Notes under the pieces: model-generated
Databases searched by the model: none
The model's input: only the letters and a program-made list of their open reading frames with translations
What the model was told of the DNA's origin: nothing
Position numbers and translations under genes: made by a program
Shown: positions 35,478 to 43,778 of the stretch, in pieces
How positions within the stretch are numbered: position 1 is the stretch's first letter
Layout of the letters: each line of letters opens with the position of its first letter
Assembly (NCBI GenBank): GCA_913053875.1
Contig: CAJXGN010000005.1
Location: 1 to 64,000, forward strand
Direction: 5' to 3'
Length of the DNA: 64,000 nucleotides
DNA from: an uncultured Agromyces sp.
Lineage (GTDB): Bacteria > Actinomycetota > Actinomycetes > Actinomycetales > Microbacteriaceae

Positions 35478-36821
35478 TCAGCGGTAGGTCGTGGGGATCG
35501 CGGGGTCGCCCGCGCCCAGCCGGAACGCCTCGATCGGCAGCTCCTGCATCGCGGCCGCGCGGTGCTCGCGGGCGAGCCGCGTGCCCTCGGGGCCGAGCCA
35601 GCGCTCGTCGGGCACGCCGGCCTGCATGAGCGGCACGACCAGGTCGCGCTCCGTGGCGGTGCCGCCTGCGTCGCTCGTGTCGCCCGGGGCATCCGTGCCG
35701 ACCACCGGCTCGCCCGCGTCGACGATCACGATCTCGTCGCGCGCCGTGCGCGACCCGTCGAGGCGGCGCACCGCGTGCTTGCGCCCGCCCACGCTCGCCT
35801 TGTGCGCGCTCGACTTCGCCACGTCGACCCACGTGCCGTCGTCGCCGCGGCGGGCGACGAGCTTGTAGACCATGCCGGCGGCCGGATGCCCCGAGCCCGT
35901 CGCCACCCGGGTGCCGACGCCGAACGCGTCGACCGGCGACCCGGAGAGCGCGGCGATGAGGTACTCGTCGAGATCGCTCGTGACCGTGATCTTCGTGTGC
36001 ACGGCGCCCAGGTCGTCGAGCTGGCGGCGGACGGCGGCGACGACGGTGGGCAGGTCGCCCGAGTCGATGCGCACGGCGCCCAGCCCGGTGCCCGCCACCT
36101 CAATGGCGGTCGCGACGCCGCGCTCGATGTCGTAGGTGTCGATGAGGAGCGTCGTGTCCGGCCCCATGGCCTCGACCTGCGCGCGGAACGCGTCGGCCTC
36201 GCTGTCGTGCAGCAGGGTGAACGAGTGCGCGGCCGTGCCCATGGTCGGCACCTGCCAGGTGCGGCCCGCCTCGAGGTTGCTCGTGGCGTCGAACCCCGCG
36301 ATGTACGCGGCACGCGCGGCGGCGACCGCCGAGCGCTCATTGGTGCGGCGCGAGCCCATCTCGGCGAGCGGCCGGCCGATCGCGACCGACGACATGCGTG
36401 CCGCCGCGCTCGCGACGGCCGAGTCGTAGTTCAGCACGCTGAGGATGAGCGTCTCGAGCACGACCGCCTCGGCGAACGAGCCCTGCACGGTCACGAGCGG
36501 CGAGCCGGGGAAGTACGCCTCGCCCTCGCGGTAGCCCCAGATGTCACCGGAGAACCGGTAGTCGGCGAGCCAGTCGAGCGTGGCCGGGCGCACGACGTCG
36601 TTGGCGCGCAGCCACTCGAGCTCGGGGTCGTCGAAGCGGAACTCGGCGATGAGCTCGAGCATGCGCCCGGTGCCGGCGAGCACGCCGTAGCGGCGGCCGT
36701 CGGGCAGCCGGCGCGCGAACGCCTCGAAGACGCTCTCGCGTTCGGCCGTGCCCGATTGCAGGGCGGCGTCGACCATGGTGAGCTCGTAGCGGTCGGTGAG
36801 GAGCGCGGCGGATCCGGTCAC
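35478..36821 (-). CDS. pncB: Nicotinate phosphoribosyltransferase
   Basis: 447 residues. It converts nicotinate and PRPP to nicotinate mononucleotide in NAD salvage. DRYELTMVDAAL at the N-terminus, GSRRTNERSAVAAARAAYIAGFDATSN, the autophosphorylation-site stretch TMGTAAHSFTLLHD, and VRIDSGDLPTVVAAVRRQLD are diagnostic. The C-terminal domain has AKSSAHKASVGGRKHAVR. GTG 36821 lies seven bases after TAGGCT (leaderless). The acidic insert near GEPVVGTDAPGDTSDAGG is family-variable. Confidence 0.92.
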   Translation of the reverse strand: MTGSAALLTDRYELTMVDAALQSGTAERESVFEAFARRLPDGRRYGVLAGTGRMLELIAEFRFDDPELEWLRANDVVRPATLDWLADYRFSGDIWGYREGEAYFPGSPLVTVQGSFAEAVVLETLILSVLNYDSAVASAAARMSSVAIGRPLAEMGSRRTNERSAVAAARAAYIAGFDATSNLEAGRTWQVPTMGTAAHSFTLLHDSEADAFRAQVEAMGPDTTLLIDTYDIERGVATAIEVAGTGLGAVRIDSGDLPTVVAAVRRQLDDLGAVHTKITVTSDLDEYLIAALSGSPVDAFGVGTRVATGSGHPAAGMVYKLVARRGDDGTWVDVAKSSAHKASVGGRKHAVRRLDGSRTARDEIVIVDAGEPVVGTDAPGDTSDAGGTATERDLVVPLMQAGVPDERWLGPEGTRLAREHRAAAMQELPIEAFRLGAGDPAIPTTYR

Positions 36822-36828
36822 GAGTGCG

Positions 36829-36834
36829 AGCCTA
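36829..36834 (-). promoter_or_regulatory. TAGGCT -10, seven bases before GTG
   Basis: Minus-strand element of pncB; predicts a leaderless mRNA. Confidence 0.5.
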
Positions 36835-36854
36835 GCGTCGCGCGTGCCGCGGGC

Positions 36855-37727
36855 CTACGCGCCGACGGGCGCCTCGGCGGGGCCCGCGCCGCGCGCCGGT
36901 CGCCCGACCGCGACCACGTTGCCCACGGTGATGAGCACCAGCCCGCCGAGCTGCCAGGCGCTGAGCGCCTGCCCGAGCACCACGAAGCCCGCGAGCGCGG
37001 CGGCGGCGGGCTGCACGCTCTGCAGCACGCCGAACACCTGGCGCGGCAGCACGCGCAGCACGTTGAGGTCGATCGAGTACGGCAGGGCCGACGAGAGGAT
37101 GCCCGCGGCCAGGCCGATCAGCAGCACGTGACCGAGCTCGCGCGGGTCGAGGCCGACGAGTGCGAACACGAGCAGGGGAGCGGTGAGCACGGCTGCGACG
37201 AGGCTCGCGATCGCGGTGCCCTGCACGCCCGGCAGGCGCGCGCCGACGCGCTGGTTGAGCACGATGTAGGCCGCCCAGGCACCCGCCGCGAGCAACCCGA
37301 GCGCCACGCCGGCGAGGTCGATGCCGGGCACGGTGCCGGTGAGCAGCACGACGCCGACCCCGGCGAGGAGCGCCGCGCCGAGGTCGATGCGGCGGCGCGA
37401 GCCGATGAGCGCGAGCGCGAGGGGCCCGAGGAACTCGAGCGTGACGGCGAGGCCGAGCCCGAGTCGCTCGACCGCGCCGTAGAGCGCCCAGTTCATGACC
37501 ACGAGGGCGAGGCCGAGCAGTACCGCCGGCCAGACCGCGCGCCAGGAGAGCGTGCGCGGGTGCGGTCGCGCGATCGCGAGCAGGGCGGTCGCGGCGACGG
37601 CCTGCCGCAGCGCGACCACGCCGGCGGGCCCGACGAGCGGGAAGACGGTCGCGCCGAGGGCGGCGCCGACCTGCACCGAGCACGCCCCACCCACGGATGC
37701 GGCGGCCGCGACACGTTCCTGCTTCAT
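36855..37727 (-). CDS. EamA/RhaT-family drug-metabolite exporter
   Basis: 290 residues, ten TM helices in two EamA halves (SVQVGAALGATVFPLVGPAGVVALRQ; second half LPGVQGTAIASLVAAVLTAPLLV). The FGVLQSVQPAAAALAGFVVLGQALSAWQLGGLVLI segment near the end is typical of RhtA/YdcZ-like amino-acid or metabolite exporters. It is divergent from a LysR regulator with a 68-base gap, a standard arrangement for regulator and target. ATG 37727 is fixed by a TAGCGT -10 seven bases upstream; a longer in-frame start would run through the regulator's promoter. Confidence 0.85.
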   Translation of the reverse strand: MKQERVAAAASVGGACSVQVGAALGATVFPLVGPAGVVALRQAVAATALLAIARPHPRTLSWRAVWPAVLLGLALVVMNWALYGAVERLGLGLAVTLEFLGPLALALIGSRRRIDLGAALLAGVGVVLLTGTVPGIDLAGVALGLLAAGAWAAYIVLNQRVGARLPGVQGTAIASLVAAVLTAPLLVFALVGLDPRELGHVLLIGLAAGILSSALPYSIDLNVLRVLPRQVFGVLQSVQPAAAALAGFVVLGQALSAWQLGGLVLITVGNVVAVGRPARGAGPAEAPVGA

Positions 37728-37734
37728 GCCGCCC

Positions 37735-37740
37735 ACGCTA
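37735..37740 (-). promoter_or_regulatory. TAGCGT -10 of the EamA exporter
   Basis: Seven bases before ATG 37727 on the minus strand; leaderless type. Confidence 0.45.
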
Positions 37741-37783
37741 GGTCGCACTATCGCTCTCTGGAAATGCAATCGACGCCTATTGA

Positions 37784-37789
37784 TACGCT
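37784..37789 (+). promoter_or_regulatory. TACGCT -10 of the LysR gene
   Basis: Six bases before ATG 37796. Just upstream, CAAT (37767-37770), eight bases and ATTG (37779-37782) form a small dyad that could be part of a LysR box. Confidence 0.45.
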
Positions 37790-37795
37790 CAAAGC

Positions 37796-38659
37796 ATGGA
37801 CGTGGAGCTACGGCACCTGCGGGCGCTCATCGCGGTCGACGAGGAGCGGTCGTTCACCGACGCCGCGGACGAGCTCGGCGTCTCGCAGGCGGCGGTCTCG
37901 CGCCAGGTCGCGGCGCTCGAGCACGAGCTCGGCGTGCCGCTGCTGCACCGCACGACCAGGCGCGTCGAGCCGACGGTCGCGGGCGAGGCGTTCCTCGTGG
38001 TCGCTCGACGGGTCGTGGGTGAGCTCGACCGCGCGGTCGCGGGGCTGCGCGGCGAGGCGGCGACGATCCGCGTCGGCTACGCGTGGGCCGCGCTCGGGGC
38101 CCACACGACCGGCGTGCTGCGCTCGTGGAACCACGCCCACGCCGACGCGCGGCTGCGCCTCGTGCGCGTGCATCGCGCCGACCTCGCGCTCGCGGAGGGG
38201 CGCATCGACCTCGCGATCGTGCGCGGGCCGCTCGACCGCAGCGACCTGCGCTCGGAGGTCGTGGGCACCGAGCGCCGGGTCGTCGCGTTGCCGGTCGACC
38301 ACGCGCTCGCGTTCCGGCCATCCGTTCGCCTCGCCGACCTCACGAGCGAGACCCTCGGCGTCGACCCCCACAACGGCACCACGCGCCCGTCGCTCTGGAC
38401 CGACGCCGGGCTGCCGGCGCCTGCGACCGTCGAGACCGACGACGTCGAGTCGTGGCTCGACCTCATCGCCGCCGCCGAGGTGATCGGCGTGACCGCCGAG
38501 GCCACCGCCGCGCACTATCCCCGCCCCGGCGTCGCGTTCGTGCCGATCGCCGACGCGCCGCGCGTCGACGTGCGGCTCGCGTGGCTGCGCGCGCACCCGC
38601 ACGACGCCGCCGGGCGGCTCGCTCGTGCCGTGCGCGCCGCCTACGACGGCGACGCCTGA
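37796..38659 (+). CDS. LysR-family transcriptional regulator
   Basis: 287 residues. The N-terminal winged helix-turn-helix is clear: [20 protein letters not shown], then [20 protein letters not shown] and [16 protein letters not shown]. The effector domain follows ([12 protein letters not shown] to [13 protein letters not shown]) with the usual two-lobed pattern but is slightly short. It probably controls the divergent EamA exporter and itself; the shared gap is only 68 bases. The inducer cannot be told. Confidence 0.88.
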   Translation: MDVELRHLRALIAVDEERSFTDAADELGVSQAAVSRQVAALEHELGVPLLHRTTRRVEPTVAGEAFLVVARRVVGELDRAVAGLRGEAATIRVGYAWAALGAHTTGVLRSWNHAHADARLRLVRVHRADLALAEGRIDLAIVRGPLDRSDLRSEVVGTERRVVALPVDHALAFRPSVRLADLTSETLGVDPHNGTTRPSLWTDAGLPAPATVETDDVESWLDLIAAAEVIGVTAEATAAHYPRPGVAFVPIADAPRVDVRLAWLRAHPHDAAGRLARAVRAAYDGDA

Positions 38660-38716
38660 CCGCGCGCGGTCGGGTTCGGGCGGACGCCGGCTGCGAGCCA
38701 TCCGCTCGGCCTGTTC

Positions 38717-38722
38717 TAGGCT
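38717..38722 (+). promoter_or_regulatory. TAGGCT -10, eight bases before murI GTG
   Basis: Predicts transcription starting close to GTG 38731 for the murI-rph-rdgB group. Confidence 0.5.
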
Positions 38723-38730
38723 TGGAGACC

Positions 38731-39549
38731 GTGACGGACGCGCCGATCGGGATCTTCGACTCAGGGGTCGGCGGGCTCACCGTGGCCCGCGCGGTCAAGG
38801 ACCAGCTCCCGAACGAGTCGATCCTCTACATCGGCGACCTCGAGCACTCGCCCTACGGCCCCAAGCGCATCGCCGACGTGCGCGAGTACGCGCTCGCCGT
38901 GCTCGACGACCTCGTCGCGCAGGGCGTCAAGATGCTCGTCATCGCGTGCAACACCGCGTCCGCCGCCATGCTGCGCGACGCGCGCGAGCGCTACGAGGTG
39001 CCGGTCGTCGAGGTGATCCAGCCCGCCGTGCGGCGGGCCGTGGCCGCCACCCGCTCGGGCCGCGTGGGGGTCATCGGCACCGCCGGCACCGTGAACTCGC
39101 GCGCCTACGAGGACGCGTTCGCCGCGGCGCCCCACCTCGACCTGCACACGCGGGCGTGCCCGCGGTTCGTCGAGTTCGTCGAGGCGGGCGTCACGACCGG
39201 GCCCGAGCTGCTCGCGGTGGCCGAGGAGTACCTGGCCCCGCTGCGCGAGGCATCCGTCGACACCCTCGTGCTCGGCTGCACGCACTACCCGTTCCTCAAG
39301 GGCGCGATCCAGTACGTCATGGGCGAGGCGGTCACGCTCGTCTCGAGCGACGTCGAGACCGCCAACGACGTGTACCGCGTGCTCGTCTCGACCGGGCTCG
39401 AGCGCACCGCGAGCGCGCCACCCACCTACCGCTACGAGGCCACCGGCCGCAGCGAGGAGGAGTTCCTCGGGCTCGCGCACCGGCTGATGGGCCCCGAGAT
39501 CCAGCACGTCGACCTGGTGCACACCGGCACCATCCCGATCCAGCGCTGA
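38731..39549 (+). CDS. murI: Glutamate racemase
   Basis: 272 residues. It makes D-glutamate for peptidoglycan. [16 protein letters not shown] at the start binds the substrate, Cys73 in IACNTASAA and Cys183 in [10 protein letters not shown] are the two catalytic cysteines, and Asp10/Glu/His partners ([11 protein letters not shown]) are in place. GTG 38731 is used. It heads a tight group with rph (32-base gap) and rdgB (13-base gap), an order conserved in actinobacteria. Confidence 0.95.
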   Translation: MTDAPIGIFDSGVGGLTVARAVKDQLPNESILYIGDLEHSPYGPKRIADVREYALAVLDDLVAQGVKMLVIACNTASAAMLRDARERYEVPVVEVIQPAVRRAVAATRSGRVGVIGTAGTVNSRAYEDAFAAAPHLDLHTRACPRFVEFVEAGVTTGPELLAVAEEYLAPLREASVDTLVLGCTHYPFLKGAIQYVMGEAVTLVSSDVETANDVYRVLVSTGLERTASAPPTYRYEATGRSEEEFLGLAHRLMGPEIQHVDLVHTGTIPIQR

Positions 39550-39581
39550 CCCGGCGCATCCGCCCCACCGAAGGGAACACC

Positions 39582-40334
39582 ATGACCGACCAGCCCGACC
39601 TGCTGAGGGCCGACGGCCGCACGCCCGCGGACCTCCGCGACGTGACCATCGAGCGCGGCTGGAGCGAGCACGCCGAGGGCTCGGCGCTCATCTCGTTCGG
39701 CCGCACCAAGGTGCTCTGCACCGCCTCGTTCACCAACGGCGTGCCGCGCTGGCTCACCGGCAAGGGCAAGGGGTGGGTGACCGCCGAGTACGCCATGCTG
39801 CCGCGCTCGACGAACTCGCGCAACGACCGTGAGGCCGTCAAGGGCAAGATCGGCGGGCGCACGCACGAGATCTCGCGCCTGATCGGCCGGAGCCTGCGCT
39901 CGGTCGTCGACATGAAGGCGCTCGGCGAGAACACGGTCGTGCTCGACTGCGACGTGCTGCAGGCCGACGGCGGCACGCGCACCGCGGCCATCACCGGCGC
40001 CTACGTCGCGCTCGCCGACGCGCTCGAGTGGGGCCGTGAGCACCAGTTCATCGGCAAGAAGGCCGTGCCGCTCACCGACTCCGTCTCGGCGATCTCCGTC
40101 GGCATCATCGACGGCACGCCCATGCTCGACCTCGCCTACGTCGAGGACGTGCGCGCCGAGACCGACATGAATGTCGTCGCCACGGGCGCGGGCGCGTTCG
40201 TCGAGGTGCAGGGCACGGCCGAGGGCGCGCCGTTCGACCGGGCCGAACTCGACGCGCTGCTCGACCTGGCGCTCGCCGGCACGCGCGAGCTCACCGAGAT
40301 CCAGCGCGCGGTGCTGGCCGCGGCGCAGGCCTGA
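39582..40334 (+). CDS. rph: Ribonuclease PH
   Basis: 250 residues. A phosphorolytic 3'-5' exonuclease that trims tRNA 3' ends. [37 protein letters not shown] with the conserved Arg-rich [27 protein letters not shown] region, and [20 protein letters not shown] (phosphate/metal site) are all intact. ATG 39582 follows GAAGGGA. It lies between murI and rdgB in one likely transcript. Confidence 0.95.
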   Translation: MTDQPDLLRADGRTPADLRDVTIERGWSEHAEGSALISFGRTKVLCTASFTNGVPRWLTGKGKGWVTAEYAMLPRSTNSRNDREAVKGKIGGRTHEISRLIGRSLRSVVDMKALGENTVVLDCDVLQADGGTRTAAITGAYVALADALEWGREHQFIGKKAVPLTDSVSAISVGIIDGTPMLDLAYVEDVRAETDMNVVATGAGAFVEVQGTAEGAPFDRAELDALLDLALAGTRELTEIQRAVLAAAQA

Positions 40335-40347
40335 CGCGGGGCGCCCG

Positions 40348-40956
40348 ATGGAGATCGTGCTCGCGACCCACAACGCCCACAAGGTCGAGGAGTTCCAGCG
40401 CATCATCGGCGAGCGGATGCCCGGGGTCACCGTGCTGCCGTACGACGGTCCGGAGCCCGTGGAGGACGGCACGAGCTTCGCCGAGAACGCGTTCATCAAG
40501 GCGCGCACGGCCGCCGCGCACACCGGGCGCATCGCGCTCGCCGACGACTCCGGCATCGCGGTCGACGTGATGGGCGGCTCGCCCGGCATCTTCTCGGCGC
40601 GCTGGGCGGGGCCGGACGCGGGCGCGCTCGCGAACCTCGACCTGCTGCTCGCGCAACTGGCCGACCTGACCGACCCGGCGAAGCGGCGGGCGTCGTTCCA
40701 CTGCACGATCGCGCTGGTCGTGCCGGCGTCGGCGGGGGAGGCCGAGGAGTTCGCCGCGGTCGGCGTGTGGCCGGGTCGGCTCGCGACCGAGGCATCCGGC
40801 GCCCACGGCTTCGGCTACGACCCCATCTTCGTGCCCGACGGCCACGACGTGACCGCCGCCGAGCTGAGCCCCACGCAGAAGAACGCCGAGAGCCACCGGG
40901 CGCGCGCGTTCCAGACGCTGCTGCCCGAGCTCGAGCGCGTGGCGTCGGCAGGCTAG
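40348..40956 (+). CDS. rdgB: Non-canonical purine NTP pyrophosphatase (XTP/dITP)
   Basis: 202 residues of the Ham1/RdgB family that removes XTP, ITP and dITP from nucleotide pools. THNAHKVEEFQRI, TSFAENAFIKARTAA, the catalytic LADDSGIAVDVMGGSPGIFSARWAG and GFGYDPIFVPDG motifs are complete. The rph-rdgB pairing is common in bacteria. ATG 40348 is close to the rph stop; no strong Shine-Dalgarno is visible, which suits translational coupling. Confidence 0.95.
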   Translation: MEIVLATHNAHKVEEFQRIIGERMPGVTVLPYDGPEPVEDGTSFAENAFIKARTAAAHTGRIALADDSGIAVDVMGGSPGIFSARWAGPDAGALANLDLLLAQLADLTDPAKRRASFHCTIALVVPASAGEAEEFAAVGVWPGRLATEASGAHGFGYDPIFVPDGHDVTAAELSPTQKNAESHRARAFQTLLPELERVASAG

Positions 40957-41057
40957 CCGCCGGCCCCTGTTGCCCGCCTGCACGACCTGCAGGCACTGCT
41001 GAGAACGCGAATCGTTCCTGATTGCGCGAGCGGTCTCCGGGGCATCCGTCGCCCACC

Positions 41058-41063
41058 TACGCT
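41058..41063 (+). promoter_or_regulatory. TACGCT -10, seven bases before ATG
   Basis: Leaderless-type element of the CDF exporter gene. Confidence 0.45.
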
Positions 41064-41070
41064 GAGGGTG

Positions 41071-41976
41071 ATGGGACACGACCACGACCACGCGCGCCAC
41101 GCGAATCGCACCCGGCTGGGCATCGCGATCGCGATCGTCGCGTCGGTGCTCGTGCTCGAGGTCGTCGGCGCCTGGATCAGCGGGTCGCTCGCGCTGCTCG
41201 CCGACGCCGGCCACATGCTCTCCGACCTCATCGGGCTGATCATCGCGCTCGTCGCGGTCGTCGTCGCCGGGCGCCCCGCGACCGACCGACAGACCTACGG
41301 GTACCAGCGGGTCGAGGTGTTCGCCGCGCTGCTGAACTCGGTGATCCTGCTCGTGATCGCCGCGTCGGTCACGGTCGAGGCCGTCGGGCGACTGCTGCGA
41401 GCGGATGCCGCGGAGCCGACCGGCCTGCCGATGCTGATCGTCGCCACCGTCGGCCTCGTCGCGAACATCGCCGCGCTGCTCGTGCTGCGCGCGGGCGCGA
41501 AGTCGTCGATCAACATGCGGGGCGCCTACCTCGAGGTGCTCGGCGACACGCTCGGCTCGATCGCCGTGATCGTCGCGGCCGGCGTGATCCTCGTCACCGG
41601 CTTCGGCGCGGCCGACGCGATCGCGTCGCTCGTGATCGCCGCCCTCATCGTGCCGCGCGCGCTGCTGCTGCTGCGCGACGTGATGCGGGTGCTCAGCGAG
41701 TCCGCGCCGGCGGAGACGTCGGTCGCCGAGATCCGCGACCACATCCTGCGCACGACCGGCGTGGTCGACGTGCACGACGTGCACGTCTGGGCGATCACGT
41801 CGGGGTCGCACGTGTTCACGGCGCACGTCGTCGTCGAGCCCGAGCTGCTCGCCGAAGGCCGGGCATCCGCCCTGCTCGAGGAACTCGGAGGATGCCTCGA
41901 GGAGCACTTCGACGTCGACCACTCGACGTTCCAGCTCGAACCCGCCGGCCACCCGGAGCGCGCGCAGCACCCGTAG
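41071..41976 (+). CDS. Cation diffusion facilitator (Zn/Co/Cd-type exporter)
   Basis: 301 residues, six TM helices and a cytoplasmic C-terminal domain. The N-terminus is His-rich (GHDHDHARH). The TM2 metal pair is His48 and Asp52 (ADAGHMLSD). In TM5 the usual HxxxD is Glu155-x3-Asp159 (YLEVLGDTLG), a carboxylate-for-His swap that could change metal preference. The C-terminal domain (VVDVHDVHVWAITSGSHVFTAHV) has the conserved zinc-sensing His/Asp cluster. It is convergent with a DedA gene across a long hairpin. Confidence 0.9.
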   Translation: MGHDHDHARHANRTRLGIAIAIVASVLVLEVVGAWISGSLALLADAGHMLSDLIGLIIALVAVVVAGRPATDRQTYGYQRVEVFAALLNSVILLVIAASVTVEAVGRLLRADAAEPTGLPMLIVATVGLVANIAALLVLRAGAKSSINMRGAYLEVLGDTLGSIAVIVAAGVILVTGFGAADAIASLVIAALIVPRALLLLRDVMRVLSESAPAETSVAEIRDHILRTTGVVDVHDVHVWAITSGSHVFTAHVVVEPELLAEGRASALLEELGGCLEEHFDVDHSTFQLEPAGHPERAQHP

Positions 41977-42017
41977 CGGCCGCCCCGGGGCATCCGCTCG
42001 CCGGTGCTCACCGGTTC

Positions 42018-42077
42018 GGCCCGTCGAAGTCGCACGGGCACGCGTTCGAACACGGGCCCGCGTGACTTCGACGGGCC
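42018..42077. terminator. Long hairpin between convergent genes
   Basis: Perfect 14-base arms at 42018-42031 and 42064-42077 (start GGCCCGTCGAAGTC). The 32-base loop contains a second small palindrome, GTTCGAAC. It lies 41 bases after the CDF stop and 19 bases from the DedA stop, so a shared terminator is likely. Confidence 0.6.
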
Positions 42078-42096
42078 CAGCAGGCGCAGGCCGACG

Positions 42097-42870
42097 TCAG
42101 TCGCGGCGGTCGTCGTCGTGGTGCGGGTGCTCGTGGTGGCCGCCGTGCTCGAGGGTCTCCTGGTCGAGCACGAGCTCGCGCGCCTCGAACTCGTCGGTGA
42201 CGACGTCCTCGCCCGCGGCCGCGGCGCGCTTCGCCTTGCGCGACGACTGCCAGTAGTGGAACCCCGTGACGATGGCGGTGAGCCCGATCGCGACCAGCAG
42301 GATCAGGTCGATGTACTCGCGCACGAAGTCGGCCACCCACGGGATGTACGCGATCGCGTACCCGAAGTAGGTGAGCCCGACGCCCCAGATCACCGCGCCG
42401 ATGAAGTTGTAGAGCGTGTACTTGCGGTAGTTCATGTGCCCGACGCCCGCGGCGACGGGGGTGAAGGTGCGCACGACCGGCACGAACCGGGCGAGGATCA
42501 CGGCCATCGCGCCGAACCGCTCGAAGAACGCGTTCGTGCGCTCGACGTTCCTCACGCTGAACACGCCCGATTCCTTGCGTTCGAACACGCTCGGGCCGAA
42601 CTTGTGCCCGATGAGGTAGCCCACCTCCCCGCCGACGAACGCCGCGAAGCCGATCGCGAGGCACACCCACCAGATGTCGAGGCCGAACACCAGCGACGTG
42701 TGGGTGAGCAGCCCCGAGATGATGAGCAGCGTGTCGCCCGGCAGCAGGAAGCCGACGAGCAACCCGGTCTCGGCGAACACGATGAAGCACACGACCAGCA
42801 GCGCCCAGGGCCCGGCGGCGGCGATGATCGTCTCCGGGTCGAGGAACGGCAGGAGCGCGGTCGGGCTCAT
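42097..42870 (-). CDS. DedA/VTT-domain membrane protein, His-rich tail
   Basis: 257 residues. DedA family: FAETGLLVGFLLPGDTLLIISGLL, the E-x9-G-x3-G-like GEVGYLIGHKFG, and RFVPVVRTFTPVAAGVGHMNYRKY with the conserved Arg/Pro pair and re-entrant loop. The family includes undecaprenyl-phosphate flippases and scramblases. The C-terminus ends HGGHHEHPHHDDDRRD with six His, which could bind metal; the convergent neighbour is a metal exporter. ATG 42870 has a weak GGAG nine bases upstream. A minus-strand TAGACT (42936 to 42931) may be its -10. Confidence 0.9.
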   Translation of the reverse strand: MSPTALLPFLDPETIIAAAGPWALLVVCFIVFAETGLLVGFLLPGDTLLIISGLLTHTSLVFGLDIWWVCLAIGFAAFVGGEVGYLIGHKFGPSVFERKESGVFSVRNVERTNAFFERFGAMAVILARFVPVVRTFTPVAAGVGHMNYRKYTLYNFIGAVIWGVGLTYFGYAIAYIPWVADFVREYIDLILLVAIGLTAIVTGFHYWQSSRKAKRAAAAGEDVVTDEFEARELVLDQETLEHGGHHEHPHHDDDRRD

Positions 42871-42969
42871 CTCGGTGGACTCCAGTCGGCAGGCCTCGCG
42901 CGGCGGCTGCGGCGGGAAAGCGTGGGGTCAAGTCTATCCGCGGCCTGTGCGTGCGGGGCCGGGGGTGAA

Positions 42970-42985
42970 CCCCCGGAACTGGGGG
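42970..42985. repeat. CCCCCGGAACTGGGGG element, copy 1
   Basis: A near-palindrome shared with 53584-53599 and 54070-54083. It lies between heme oxygenase and DedA, next to another inverted repeat CCGGGGGT/ACCCCCGG at 42958-42975. Confidence 0.4.
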
Positions 42986-43018
42986 CAGCGCGCGGTGGGC
43001 CGGCGGCGCCGGTCGCGG

Positions 43019-43663
43019 TCAGGCGTCGAGCGCGTCGAACACCGCGCTGTTCAGCGCGAAGGAGCGGCGCACCTCGGCGATGAGCCGGTCGACGGATGCC
43101 GCGGGCAGGCGCAGCTCGTTGATGCCCTCGCGGTAGCGGCGCTTGAACGGCACCGGGGCCTCGAGCGCGTCGAACCGCGAGAACGCGAGCTGGTCGGGGG
43201 TCGCGCCGTAGTGGCGGGCGATGAGTGCGGCGATGGCCTGCCCGCCCGAGAGGTCGCCGAGGTAGCGGGTGTAGTGGTGCGCGAGGTACTCGACCACGTC
43301 GTGACGGCCGACGATGTCGCGCAGGTGCGCGGCGTAGGCGGCGGTCGCGGGCAGCGCCGGGTGGGTGGTTCGGTGGTCGGTCACGCCGAGGGCGACCAGG
43401 TCGGACTCGATGGCGGCCATGCGCGCGAGTCCGGGCTCGAAGATCTCGGGGTCGCCGGCGCGCGGCTCCCATGCCTCGAGCGCCTCGTAGACCCACGCGA
43501 GCTGCGCGAGGTAGCGCGCGTAGGCGTCGAGGTCGAGCTCGCCCGCCATGAGCCGGGTCACGAAGCCGCGCGACTCGGCGGCGCGGTGGTCGTCGGCCGA
43601 TGCGGTGCGGATGAGGGCGGCAACGTCGAGCGGCGCCGTTTCGGTGAGGGTGTCGCTCGTCAT
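43019..43663 (-). CDS. Biliverdin-producing heme oxygenase
   Basis: 214 residues, HO-1/HmuO family. It opens heme to biliverdin, CO and iron. The proximal ligand is His26 in ADDHRAAES, and the distal helix Gly motif GDLSGGQAI is at 136-144. Conserved PFKRRYREGIN and Tyr/Arg residues for heme propionates are present. ATG 43663 starts the family-typical N-terminus; a longer frame upstream crosses the promoter. An iron-box-like sequence lies 20-38 bases upstream. The redox partner is not adjacent. Confidence 0.9.
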   Translation of the reverse strand: MTSDTLTETAPLDVAALIRTASADDHRAAESRGFVTRLMAGELDLDAYARYLAQLAWVYEALEAWEPRAGDPEIFEPGLARMAAIESDLVALGVTDHRTTHPALPATAAYAAHLRDIVGRHDVVEYLAHHYTRYLGDLSGGQAIAALIARHYGATPDQLAFSRFDALEAPVPFKRRYREGINELRLPAASVDRLIAEVRRSFALNSAVFDALDA

Positions 43664-43682
43664 GGGGGAGGGCCGATCGTGT

Positions 43683-43701
43683 GGGGGTAAGGGTTCCCTA
43701 A
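43683..43701 (-). promoter_or_regulatory. Possible DtxR/IdeR-type iron box
   Basis: The 19-base minus-strand segment starting TTAGGGAACCCTTA matches about 12 of 19 positions of the DtxR/IdeR consensus, centred on TAAGGGTTCCCTAA (43688-43701). It lies between a TACGTT -10 candidate and the heme oxygenase ATG, where a repressor would block transcription. Confidence 0.35.
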
Positions 43702-43766
43702 CAAACGTATGGTGCGGGCCGGGCCCTCGCAAGGGTTCGGGTCGGATGCCTGTGGGCGGCACGCGG

Positions 43767-43772
43767 TACCTT
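43767..43772 (+). promoter_or_regulatory. TACCTT -10, six bases before ATG
   Basis: Leaderless-type element of the flavin oxidoreductase gene. Confidence 0.4.
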
Positions 43773-43778
43773 CGGCCC

